From Acidimicrobiales bacterium (lineage in GTDB: Bacteria > Actinomycetota > Acidimicrobiia > Acidimicrobiales > Palsa-688), in NCBI GenBank assembly GCA_036378675.1, contig DASUWA010000035.1, forward strand, positions 1-36,328: DNA of 36,328 nucleotides. Reading direction: 5' to 3'. Each line of letters begins with the position of its first letter. Positions within the stretch are counted from its first letter, which is position 1. Shown here in pieces: positions 17,381-24,888 of the stretch. A program made the position numbers and the translations under genes. Below the pieces are notes generated by a model. That model saw only the letters and a list, made by a program, of their open reading frames with translations. It was not told the origin of the DNA and did not search any database.

Positions 17381-19002
17381 ATCCTGAAAACGCCGTAGCG
17401 GACCGGTTCCAGCGGGGCCTCGCCGGCAGCAGCAAGGGCCAGACCCAGCACCCGCCGCGTGTCGAGCGGGTCGATCACTCCGTCGTCCCATATGCGTGCG
17501 GTCGAGTAGTACGGATTTCCTTGCCTTTCGTACTGATCGCGGATCGGTAGCTTGAATTCCTCGACCTTTTCGTCGGACCAAGTGCTATCGCGATCGGCGA
17601 CGGTGGCAAGAACGGAGGCGGCTTGCTCGCCGCCCATCACTGAGATCCGGGCGTTGGGCCACATCCACAGAAACCGCGGCGAATACGCGCGGCCGCACAT
17701 GGAGTAGTTACCCGCTCCGAAACTCCCCCCGATGATCACCGTCATCTTCGGGACTCTTGCGCAGGCGACAGCGGTCACCATCTTGGCTCCGTGCTTTGCA
17801 ATTCCTCCGGCTTCGTAATCACGGCCAACCATGAACCCGCTGATGTTCTGGAGGAACACCAAGGGGATTGAACGCTGGTCACAGAGCTCGATGAAGTGGG
17901 TGCCTTTCAGGGCTGACTCGCTGAAGAGAACGCCGTTGTTCGCGATGACACCGACCGGATGTCCCCAGATATGCGCGAAGCCGGTCACCAGAGTGGGTCC
18001 GTATTCCGCCTTGAATTCCAGGAACCTGCTGCCGTCCACGAGGCGGGCGACGACTTCTCTTACGTCGTAAGGGGTTCGCGTGTCCGTCGGCACGACACCG
18101 TAAAGCTGATCGGCATCGACCTTCGGCTCGTCGGGATCCTGGACGTCCCACGGCGGCGCTGGGGGAGAGCCAAGCGTCGCCAGGATTGCTCGCACCATTG
18201 CCAGGGCCTGACGCTCGTCGGACGCGAGATGGTCGGTAACTCCGGAGCGGCGGGCGTGAAGATCGCCGCCCCCGAGGTCCTCCGCGGTGACTACCTCTCC
18301 CGTCGCGGCCTTGACCAGCGGGGGCCCCCCGAGGAAGATCGTCCCCTGGTTGGCGACGATGACCGTCTCGTCGCTCATCGCCGGCACGTAGGCACCACCG
18401 GCCGTCGACGAGCCAAGTACCGCTGCGATCTGCGGAATCCCGGTGGCCGACAGATTGGCCTGGTTGTAAAAGATCCTGCCGAAGTGGTCTCTATCCGGGA
18501 ACACCTCGTCCTGGGCGGGGAGGAAGGCCCCACCCGAGTCGACCAGGTAGATGCAGGGCAGACGATTCTGCGACGCAATCTCCTGAGCCCTGAGGTGCTT
18601 CTTCACCGTGATCGGGTAATAGGTCCCGCCCTTCACGGTCGGGTCGTTCGCGACTATCACGCACCGTCGCCCGGAGACCATCCCTACGCCGGTGATTACC
18701 CCCGCGCCGGGAGACTCGTGTCCGTACATCCCGTTCGCGGCGAGAGGGGACAGTTCCAGGAAGGGTGAGCCGGGGTCGAGAAGGTGCTCGACGCGGTCTC
18801 GCGGGAGCAGCTTGCCCCGGTCGGTGTGTCTTCGCCTCGAAGCCTCGGGCCCCCCGAGGGCTGCCACTCTGAGCTTCTCCCTCAGATCGGCCACCAGCCC
18901 GAGATGCGAAGCGGTATTCCGGCGGAACTCCTCGGAAGCCGTGTCAGCGGACGTGTGCAGCACGGGGAACTCTCGAGCGGCGGTGAAGGTGGCCGTGGTC
19001 AT
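17377..19002 (-). CDS. mccB: Methylcrotonyl-CoA carboxylase beta subunit (carboxyltransferase)
   Basis: Transfers the carboxyl group from biotin to 3-methylcrotonyl-CoA in leucine breakdown. The 541 residues match MCC beta length. Diagnostic blocks are [30 protein letters not shown], given here only as the region near residues 150-185, then [21 protein letters not shown] and [16 protein letters not shown] with [20 protein letters not shown]. These are far closer to MCC than to propionyl-CoA carboxylase. ATG 19002 is the first gene of the operon; TAACAT 9 bases upstream is a likely -10. It overlaps mccA by 4 bases. It diverges from an acyl-CoA synthetase across 94 bases. Confidence 0.96.
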   Translation of the reverse strand: MTTATFTAAREFPVLHTSADTASEEFRRNTASHLGLVADLREKLRVAALGGPEASRRRHTDRGKLLPRDRVEHLLDPGSPFLELSPLAANGMYGHESPGAGVITGVGMVSGRRCVIVANDPTVKGGTYYPITVKKHLRAQEIASQNRLPCIYLVDSGGAFLPAQDEVFPDRDHFGRIFYNQANLSATGIPQIAAVLGSSTAGGAYVPAMSDETVIVANQGTIFLGGPPLVKAATGEVVTAEDLGGGDLHARRSGVTDHLASDERQALAMVRAILATLGSPPAPPWDVQDPDEPKVDADQLYGVVPTDTRTPYDVREVVARLVDGSRFLEFKAEYGPTLVTGFAHIWGHPVGVIANNGVLFSESALKGTHFIELCDQRSIPLVFLQNISGFMVGRDYEAGGIAKHGAKMVTAVACARVPKMTVIIGGSFGAGNYSMCGRAYSPRFLWMWPNARISVMGGEQAASVLATVADRDSTWSDEKVEEFKLPIRDQYERQGNPYYSTARIWDDGVIDPLDTRRVLGLALAAAGEAPLEPVRYGVFRM

Positions 19003-19011
19003 GACTGGAGA

Positions 19012-19017
19012 ATGTTA
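19012..19017 (-). promoter_or_regulatory. -10 hexamer of the leucine degradation operon
   Basis: TAACAT on the minus strand, 9 bases before the ATG at 19002, with no Shine-Dalgarno between them. It suggests a leaderless or nearly leaderless mRNA for mccB-mccA-mvaB-acyl-CoA dehydrogenase. Confidence 0.4.
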
Positions 19018-19046
19018 CGGGCACAGGCCGATCAGGCGGACTTGGG

Positions 19047-19052
19047 TACTGT
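19047..19052 (+). promoter_or_regulatory. -10 hexamer of the acyl-CoA synthetase gene
   Basis: TACTGT about 45 bases before the TTG start at 19097. It would give a leader of roughly 40 bases that contains the GGGGGG Shine-Dalgarno-like run at 19087-19092. Confidence 0.3.
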
Positions 19053-19096
19053 GGCCATGAAACGAGATGGGCTAACCAGACGAGACGGGGGGACCC

Positions 19097-20647
19097 TTGT
19101 ACGCACGCCGGCACGCCGAGGAGGACCCGAACCGGGTCGCGATAACAATGGCAGGCTCCGGGGCGACACTCACCTTCAAGGAGTATGAGGAGCGCGCGAA
19201 TCGCGTCGCCCATTTGCTCCGCGATGCGGGCCTGCGGCGTGGCGATCACATCTCGGTCTACATGGAGAACTGCCCCGAGATGCTGGAGGTGGAGGCCGCC
19301 GCCGAACGGACTGGGCTGTACTACACCTTGGTCAACTCGCACCTGTCACCCGAAGAAGTGGCCTACATCGTCACCGACTCGGAGTCGAAAGTGTTGTTCA
19401 GTTCAGCGGCTCGACAGCAGGCTGCATCGGATGCGGCTTCCCGGTGTGAGGGCCTGAGCCGCATGTTCATGGTGGGTCTCATCTCCGAGGAGGGCGGCTG
19501 GGAACCCTACGAACAGTCGATCGCCGCGTTCCCGTCCGAACCGGTTCGGGACGAATCGATGGGAGCTCCGATGCTGTACTCGTCGGGCACCACTGGCCAT
19601 CCAAAGGGCATATACCGCGAGCTGCCCGAGGGAACCCCCGGCGAGCAGCCGGATCAGACGGTCTTTTTCCGTTATCTGTGGGGTTTCCGCGAGGACATGA
19701 TGTACTTGAACCCGGCTCCGCTATACCACTCGGCACCTCAACGCAGCGTGTCCCTCGCGCTGAACCTGGGCGCCACCTCCGTCATCATGGAGCGGTTCGA
19801 CCCTGAACAGTGGCTTCGGCTTGTCGAGAGATACAAGGTGACCACTTGCCAGATGGTCCCGACCATGTTCACCCGGCTCTTGCGCCTGCCGGACGAGGTG
19901 CGGCTCAAGTACGACACCTCGTCGCTGGAGACCATCATTCACGCCGCGGCTCCCTGCCCTGTTCCGGTAAAGCAGGCGATGATCGACTGGCTAGGCCCGA
20001 TTCTCAACGAGTACTACGCGGCGACCGAGGGCAACGGGATGACCTTCTGCACGTCGGACGAGTGGTTGAAGCGCCCCGGGACCGTGGGCAGATGCCTGCT
20101 CGGGCAGTTGTTGATCCTCGACGAGAACGGAGACGAGTGTCCGACCGGAGTCGATGGCACCGTCTGGTTTCGCGGCGCGACCAATTTCGAGTACTTCCGG
20201 GATCCCAAGAAGACGGCCGACAGCCGAAGCGCAGACGGGGAGTCGAGCACGGTAGGAGACGTCGGTCACGTGGACGAGGAGGGCTGGCTCTACCTCACCG
20301 ACCGCAAGAGCTACATGATCATCTCGGGAGGGGTGAACATCTACCCGCAGGAGACGGAGAACCTCCTTATCACCCACCCGGCGGTGCTCGACGCAGCGGT
20401 TATCGGGGTTCCGAACGAGGATTTGGGGGAGGAGGTAAAGGCGGTCGTCCAACTTGTGGATCCCGACAGGGCGGGCGGAGGCATGGAGACCGAGCTGATT
20501 CGCTTCTGCCGGGAGCATCTGGCGCATTTCAAGTGCCCGCGTTCGGTCGACTTCGTCGAGGAGCTTCCGCGGCTTCCGACCGGGAAGCTGTACAAGCGGC
20601 TGGTGAGGGACAAGTACTGGGAGGGACACCGGACTTCGATCGTCTGA
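19097..20647 (+). CDS. Acyl-CoA synthetase (AMP-binding, FadD type)
   Basis: ATP-dependent acid-CoA ligase of 516 residues. The AMP-binding signature is YSSGTTGHPKG; later motifs are YYAATEGNG, the TDRKSYMIISGGVNIYPQE hinge region and the A10 motif LPTGKLYKR with the catalytic Lys present. The N-terminus MYARRHA resembles actinobacterial FadD proteins and supports the TTG start at 19097, preceded by GGGGGG with a short gap. An ATG at 19057 is out of frame. The gene diverges from the leucine degradation operon and may supply acyl-CoA to it, but the acid cannot be read from the sequence. The next gene starts 16 bases after its stop and appears to have its own -10 in the overlap of the two regions. 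Confidence 0.93.
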   Translation: MYARRHAEEDPNRVAITMAGSGATLTFKEYEERANRVAHLLRDAGLRRGDHISVYMENCPEMLEVEAAAERTGLYYTLVNSHLSPEEVAYIVTDSESKVLFSSAARQQAASDAASRCEGLSRMFMVGLISEEGGWEPYEQSIAAFPSEPVRDESMGAPMLYSSGTTGHPKGIYRELPEGTPGEQPDQTVFFRYLWGFREDMMYLNPAPLYHSAPQRSVSLALNLGATSVIMERFDPEQWLRLVERYKVTTCQMVPTMFTRLLRLPDEVRLKYDTSSLETIIHAAAPCPVPVKQAMIDWLGPILNEYYAATEGNGMTFCTSDEWLKRPGTVGRCLLGQLLILDENGDECPTGVDGTVWFRGATNFEYFRDPKKTADSRSADGESSTVGDVGHVDEEGWLYLTDRKSYMIISGGVNIYPQETENLLITHPAVLDAAVIGVPNEDLGEEVKAVVQLVDPDRAGGGMETELIRFCREHLAHFKCPRSVDFVEELPRLPTGKLYKRLVRDKYWEGHRTSIV

Positions 20648-20651
20648 GCCC

Positions 20652-20657
20652 TAACCT
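20652..20657 (+). promoter_or_regulatory. -10 hexamer before the VIT-kinase-vWA-PP2C operon
   Basis: TAACCT exactly 6 bases before the ATG at 20664, just after the stop of the acyl-CoA synthetase. The spacing fits a leaderless start and would make the four downstream genes a separate transcription unit. Confidence 0.45.
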
Positions 20658-20663
20658 GATGGC

Positions 20664-21407
20664 ATGTCTGCCCTCAGCACCGTCTCTGCTTTCTTGACGG
20701 GCCGGGACCCACGACGGCTGACCCGCCATCGCAACGTCCAGGCGGGTGGCGCGAGGGCCGCCGTTCTCGGTGCGGGCGACGGGTTACTGACCAACGTTTC
20801 ACTCGTGCTCGGTGTCGCGGGCGCGTCCCCGGGTGCTTCCACCGTGCGGCTAGCGGGAGTCGCCGGGCTTCTCGCCGGCGCCTTCTCGATGGCCGCCGGG
20901 GAACTGGTGTCTGTCCGCGCTCAGCATGAGCTCACACAGCGGGAGCTGCAGATCGAGCGCCAGGAGCTGGCGGACGAGCCTGAAGCGGAGAGGCGCGAGC
21001 TTGCCGGCATGTTCCGCGCCAGGGGGCTTTCGCAAACAGATGCGGACACCGTTTCCCGGATTCTGTCGGCCAACGACGCCGTCGCGTTCGACACCCACGC
21101 GCGGATGGAGCTGGGCATCGATCCGAACGCGGCGGGGACCGCCGAACGAGCAGCGGTTCTGTCGTTTATCTCTTTCTCGATCGGGGCGCTGCTGCCACTG
21201 TTTCCCTGGTTCTTCGCCAGCGGCACCGCCGCGGTGACATCATCGGTTGTCATCGGCGCCACTGCCGCTCTCGCCCTGGGGGCGATGATCGGCGCGCTGG
21301 CTGGGCGAAGTATCCCCCAGTCCGCACTTCGCCAGCTCGTCGTCGCGATCGTCGCTGCGGGGATCACCTTCGGAGTCGGGAACCTCCTCGGGGTCTCAAC
21401 CACGTGA
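20664..21407 (+). CDS. VIT/CCC1-family metal transporter
   Basis: A 247-residue membrane protein of the vacuolar iron transporter family, which moves Fe(II) or Mn(II) out of the cytoplasm. The first helix block GAGDGLLTNVSLVLGVAGA and the second SMAAGELVSVRAQHEL are family hallmarks. The Glu-rich cytoplasmic segment (about residues 88-130, ERQELADEPEAERRELAGMF and onward) corresponds to the metal-binding domain between helices 2 and 3. Three further hydrophobic helices follow. Its TGA overlaps the GTG of the kinase gene by 4 bases (GTGA, 21404-21407), so the two proteins are probably made together. Such coupling to a signalling triad is not something I know to be described. Confidence 0.93.
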   Translation: MSALSTVSAFLTGRDPRRLTRHRNVQAGGARAAVLGAGDGLLTNVSLVLGVAGASPGASTVRLAGVAGLLAGAFSMAAGELVSVRAQHELTQRELQIERQELADEPEAERRELAGMFRARGLSQTDADTVSRILSANDAVAFDTHARMELGIDPNAAGTAERAAVLSFISFSIGALLPLFPWFFASGTAAVTSSVVIGATAALALGAMIGALAGRSIPQSALRQLVVAIVAAGITFGVGNLLGVSTT

Positions 21408-22930
21408 CCGAAGCTCCCCGGTCCGTGCCGCCGTCGTTGCCGCGGGAGGCGATCCGGGTGGGCGAACTGCTTGCGGAAGGTGGGGAGGGTCGGGTCTTCG
21501 AACTTCCGCTGCATCCGCACCTGGTTTTCAAGGAGTACCGCCACCGGGCGAACCACGCCCACCTCGAGGACCTGGTTGGCTGGCCCGAATCCGGCGATCC
21601 AGATCTGATCGGAAGGGTGCGGTCTTCGACGTCCTGGCCCGGTTCAGTCGTCGAGCGCGGCGGCTCCAGTGGCGGCCGCTCCCGAGACGCGATCGGGGTG
21701 CTCGTCGCGAGGGCGCCGCGCCGGTTTTCGGTCCGTCACCGAGACGGCTCCACCCGACTCGCCACGCTCAGCTACCTGACTGCCGATCCGGCTTACCGGG
21801 AAGTGGCCTATGGCTTGTCTCTTCCGGCTTCCTTCGGCGCCGAGCGCCTGGGCCTGGTTTACGCCCTCGCCCGTGTTCTCGAGGCTTTCGACCGGTTGGA
21901 ACCGCGCGTCGGCCACGGCGACCTTTCGTCCAAAAACGTCCTGTGGTCGATGCAGAGGGGGCCTGAAGTCTTCCTGATCGACTGTGACAACTGCGAGCGA
22001 TACGGAGCGGACGGTCGAAGTTTGAGCGTCGAAGGTCGCCGGCGGGCGATGACTCCGAACTGGGATGACCCTGCCGTTCCTCCCGGCGGAAACCCGGCTC
22101 TCACGTCGGACCGGTACTCGTTGGCGCTGATCTTCCTTCGTGTCGTCGGCGCGGCGAACTTTCCCGTTCAAGCGCGGCAGAGGCAGGGCGGGTCGATCAG
22201 CATCGACTTCCCTATTCCTCCCGGGTTCGCAGGGGAGGTGCTTCTCGGACCGGCGTCGCCCTTGTGGGCCCTGTGCGCGCGTGGGCTCAGCACGGAGCTG
22301 CCGGAGAGCCGTCCGGCGCCGACCGAGTGGGTGGCCGCTCTTGAAGCGGTGCTGGACGGGCTGGGCGCGGCGGGCATGCTGCACTCCGTCTGGTCGGCCC
22401 AGGGCGGTGGTCCGGTTCGGGCAGCCGTACCCCAGCCGCGGGTAAGCATGGATAGCTGTCGCTCCGACGATGGTCGTACCGATGTGCCAACCGACGTGAC
22501 CGTTCGCCCGGTCGTGGCTTCAGTGCACCATCCACGGCCTGCCCGCCTCGTGGTCAAGACTGGTTCGTCCGACCCGTCCGGTGGGTTGACAAGAAGGTCC
22601 ACCTCGGGCGGGACTGGTCCTACGCAGAGCTCATCTGCGGCCGCCCGCGGTTCGAGCCCGCCCGGATCGGTGACACGCCAGAGCACGACGCCGGCCGGCT
22701 CGGTGCGGGCGGACCCAGCCATGGGGCAGATCTCTGCCGGGCTCAGGATCGCGCTGCAGTGGTGGCTCGACGCCCATCGTCTGCTGGTCCGTGGCATCGC
22801 GGGCCAGGGAAGCGCTGGTGCGGGTGAGAATGTCCAACGACTCGCGTTGTGCGCCGCGGTTGACCTCGCAGTCGCGGCGTTCGGGTTGTTCCTGGTGGCG
22901 ATGGCGGTGGCTCCGTTCCTCGGGATCTAG
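21404..22930 (+). CDS. Protein-kinase-like protein with C-terminal membrane anchor (TerY-P triad kinase)
   Basis: A 508-residue protein. The kinase-like domain (about 15-320) has a Gly-rich loop EGGEGRVF, a likely ATP-binding Lys43 (VFKEY), the catalytic loop HGDLSSKN at His171 with Asp173, and LIDCDN with Asp193 in place of the DFG motif. From about 345 to 460 runs a low-complexity Ser/Thr/Pro/Gly linker. The last ~27 residues are strongly hydrophobic and would anchor the protein by its tail, kinase domain in the cytoplasm. The following two genes encode a vWA protein and a PP2C phosphatase, the set predicted by Anantharaman, Iyer and Aravind as the TerY-P triad. GTG 21404 overlaps the VIT stop. 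Activity is inferred; the altered DFG leaves a weak or atypical kinase possible. Confidence 0.82.
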   Translation: MTEAPRSVPPSLPREAIRVGELLAEGGEGRVFELPLHPHLVFKEYRHRANHAHLEDLVGWPESGDPDLIGRVRSSTSWPGSVVERGGSSGGRSRDAIGVLVARAPRRFSVRHRDGSTRLATLSYLTADPAYREVAYGLSLPASFGAERLGLVYALARVLEAFDRLEPRVGHGDLSSKNVLWSMQRGPEVFLIDCDNCERYGADGRSLSVEGRRRAMTPNWDDPAVPPGGNPALTSDRYSLALIFLRVVGAANFPVQARQRQGGSISIDFPIPPGFAGEVLLGPASPLWALCARGLSTELPESRPAPTEWVAALEAVLDGLGAAGMLHSVWSAQGGGPVRAAVPQPRVSMDSCRSDDGRTDVPTDVTVRPVVASVHHPRPARLVVKTGSSDPSGGLTRRSTSGGTGPTQSSSAAARGSSPPGSVTRQSTTPAGSVRADPAMGQISAGLRIALQWWLDAHRLLVRGIAGQGSAGAGENVQRLALCAAVDLAVAAFGLFLVAMAVAPFLGI

Positions 22931-22935
22931 CTAGC

Positions 22936-23655
22936 GTGACCCTGGATATGACTTCCGCCAACGTCAGCGTCGAGGAGCGGTACGCCGTCTTTCCGTTCTA
23001 CCTGTGCCTCGACGTCTCCGCATCGATGTCCGGAGCCCCGATCGACAGCGTCAACAAGGAGCTCCCGATTCTCCGGTCCAGCGTGGGGGAGGACCCCGCG
23101 ATCGCGGAGGTCATCCGGTTCGGGATCATCACCTTCAGCGACGTCGCCCACACCGTCCTCCCGTTGTGCGATCTGAGCTTGGTGGAGGCGATCCCGGAAG
23201 TGTCAGCTCAGGGGCGAACGTCCTACGCGGCGGCCTTCGATCACCTGCTTCAGCAGATCGAGTCGGACTACCAAACGAGCCGTGCGGGAGGTGACAAGTG
23301 GTACCGGCCCGCGGTCGTGTTCATCTCGGACGGAAGGCCGACCGACGACCCGGAGCGGTGGAGAGCCGCGCTCGCCCGGCTCACCGACCCGTCCTGGAAA
23401 CGCCACCCGAACATCCTTGCGTTCGGCTTCGGGGACGCCGACCCGGCGATCCTCACAGAAGTTGCCGGAACGAAGCCCAACCGGGCGTTCATTGCCGACG
23501 AAGGCTCGCCGCCGAGCCGTGTGGTTCCGGAGCTCATATCTGGTCTCATCCAGTCGATCGTCAGCTCCTCGGCGAGCGTTTACACCGGGTCGGCACAGCT
23601 CGTCGTCCCCGAGTTGCCGAGCATGAACGCGATTCCTGTCGACCCCCTCGACTGA
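22936..23655 (+). CDS. TerY-like von Willebrand factor A domain protein
   Basis: A 239-residue single vWA domain without signal peptide. The metal-ion-dependent adhesion site is complete: DVSAS at Asp26-Ser30, Thr95 in GRTSY, and Asp132 in ISDGRPTDD. The closeness to TerY shows in PFYLCLDVSASMSG and in the IPEVSAQGRTSYAAAF region. TerY-like proteins are thought to act as metal-dependent scaffolds in stress signalling. The GTG at 22936 lies 5 bases after the kinase stop; ATG 22948 is an alternative start four codons in. A PP2C gene follows after 8 bases. Together with the kinase it forms the predicted phospho-switch. No other Ter gene (TerB, TerC, TerD) is in the window. Confidence 0.88.
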   Translation: MTLDMTSANVSVEERYAVFPFYLCLDVSASMSGAPIDSVNKELPILRSSVGEDPAIAEVIRFGIITFSDVAHTVLPLCDLSLVEAIPEVSAQGRTSYAAAFDHLLQQIESDYQTSRAGGDKWYRPAVVFISDGRPTDDPERWRAALARLTDPSWKRHPNILAFGFGDADPAILTEVAGTKPNRAFIADEGSPPSRVVPELISGLIQSIVSSSASVYTGSAQLVVPELPSMNAIPVDPLD

Positions 23656-23663
23656 CTGCTCGA

Positions 23664-24443
23664 TTGGCTGTCGACCCACTGGTGCTCGGGCGCCCCTCCT
23701 CGGCTGCCGAAAAGGAACCCAGACTCGCAGCTCACGGGGACGCTTCTGAAGCCCTGTACCGCGCAGCGGGCGGGTCGACCGAATGGTGCACCCTTCGGGC
23801 CGCGAGCGTGGCCGGGGTTAGGCACCGCCTCGCCGGCGAGCCCAGCGAGGACAGCTACGCCTGGTCAGCCGGCAAGGAGAGGCTGGCCTTAGCTGTTACG
23901 GACGGCCTGGGTTCCGTCGACGGGTCGCGACAGGCCGCAACTGCTGCCGCCAGAACGGCCGTTGAGGTCGCCGTCGGGGACGCCGACGACCCGGTAGTCG
24001 CAGGTGTACGTGCGGCCAACCAAGCCTGCACCGGGGGAGGGGCGACGACTCTCGTGCTCGCGGTCGTGGAACGCGACGGTCGGGTGGAAGTCGCGCGGGT
24101 GGGCGACAGCACGGCTCTTCTTGTTCAGTCAGACGGGGCGACATGGAAAGACCTGTTCCGGGCCGCGGCCGACGACGACGAAACCGTCGACGTCAGCACC
24201 GCCGCCCTGCCTGCCGACGACCCTCAAACGGAGCGCACGTCCCTGAACTTGACGCCAGGCGAGGTTCTCGTGCTCGCGAGCGACGGCATCGGGGATCCTT
24301 GGCGAGATGGCCCGACAACTGTGGCGCCTGCATTCGCAGCGCTGTTTGCCGCCCGCCCGGCACCGTTGGAGCTCGCGCGGATGGCCGACTTCTCGCGGCA
24401 GGGCTGCCATGACGACCGGACAATCGTCCTGCTGTGGTTATGA
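23664..24443 (+). CDS. PP2C-type protein phosphatase (TerY-P triad)
   Basis: A metal-dependent Ser/Thr phosphatase of about 259 residues. All metal-ligand motifs are present: Asp63 in EDSYAW, Asp80-Gly81 in TDGLGS, the core GGGATTLVLAVV and VARVGDS, Asp207 in SDGIGD, and Asp250-Asp251 in CHDDRT. It should therefore be active and would reverse phosphorylation by the kinase two genes upstream. No ATG lies near the 5' end. I chose TTG 23664, 8 bases after the vWA stop; GTG 23682 is equally possible and no Shine-Dalgarno decides. The frame stays open far upstream inside the vWA gene, but that part is a shadow. It is the last gene of the operon; the next gene is convergent. Confidence 0.87.
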   Translation: MAVDPLVLGRPSSAAEKEPRLAAHGDASEALYRAAGGSTEWCTLRAASVAGVRHRLAGEPSEDSYAWSAGKERLALAVTDGLGSVDGSRQAATAAARTAVEVAVGDADDPVVAGVRAANQACTGGGATTLVLAVVERDGRVEVARVGDSTALLVQSDGATWKDLFRAAADDDETVDVSTAALPADDPQTERTSLNLTPGEVLVLASDGIGDPWRDGPTTVAPAFAALFAARPAPLELARMADFSRQGCHDDRTIVLLWL

Positions 24444-24448
24444 GCGGA

Positions 24449-24790
24449 TCAAGTCCGTTCGAGGACCTCGCCCAGCGCTTCCACCCGTGCACCGCTGAGC
24501 GCCCAGGCCTCCACCACATAACCCCCGCCTGGGATGAGACCCGCCACCAGGATGCTGAAGGTGGTGAACAGATTCCACCTCATTCTCGAGCGGACCAGAA
24601 GGACGAGCAGCAGATACGCCGTGAACACGCAGCCGTGGGTGAAACCCACGACCATGAGGGCCGCCGCCCGCGCGCCGTGGAACCTGTAGCCGGTGAGCGA
24701 AACGACCCACGCGATACAGAGCGCCACGAAGAAGGTTGCTTCCCAGAAGGCGACCTTGCGCAGAAGGCGGATCATCCTCACCAGGGGCAC
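24449..24790 (-). CDS. DUF3817-type small integral membrane protein
   Basis: A 113-residue protein with three hydrophobic helices, around FWEATFFVALCIAWVV, ALMVVGFTHGCVFTAYLLLVLLV and FSILVAGLIPGGGYV. The GFTHG motif between a small-residue helix and a Leu-rich helix is typical of the actinobacterial DUF3817 family, whose function is unknown. Start GTG 24790 has AGGGG about 7 bases upstream. ATG 24775 is an alternative but sits directly on a GGTGAGG run. It is convergent with the PP2C gene (5 bases between stops) and divergent from ppx, so it is probably transcribed alone. Confidence 0.85.
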   Translation of the reverse strand: MPLVRMIRLLRKVAFWEATFFVALCIAWVVSLTGYRFHGARAAALMVVGFTHGCVFTAYLLLVLLVRSRMRWNLFTTFSILVAGLIPGGGYVVEAWALSGARVEALGEVLERT

Positions 24791-24876
24791 AGGCTAATCC
24801 CCTGGATCGAAGCTGAGGTAGTCGTCTCCGCGCTGGCCGGTTCCATCATTGCCCGAGTCCCGGGCGGCTAAGAGGG

Positions 24877-24882
24877 TACGGT
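24877..24882 (+). promoter_or_regulatory. -10 hexamer of ppx
   Basis: TACGGT exactly 6 bases before the GTG start at 24889, without a Shine-Dalgarno. The same hexamer precedes the penicillin-binding protein gene at 26491. The spacing fits a leaderless transcript. Confidence 0.5.
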
Positions 24883-24888
24883 CGAAGC

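Noticed and set aside
19057-19100. ATG at 19057 as start of the acyl-CoA synthetase
   Set aside because: It is out of frame with the synthetase; the TTG at 19097 gives the family N-terminus.
23298-23663. Upstream extension of the PP2C frame into the vWA gene
   Set aside because: The extra residues are Arg/His-rich and lie in a shadow frame of conserved vWA motifs; the PP2C domain needs none of it.
20664-24443. Tellurite resistance operon in the strict sense
   Set aside because: Only the TerY-P triad is present; no TerB, TerC, TerD or TerZ gene is in the window, so tellurite resistance is not claimed.
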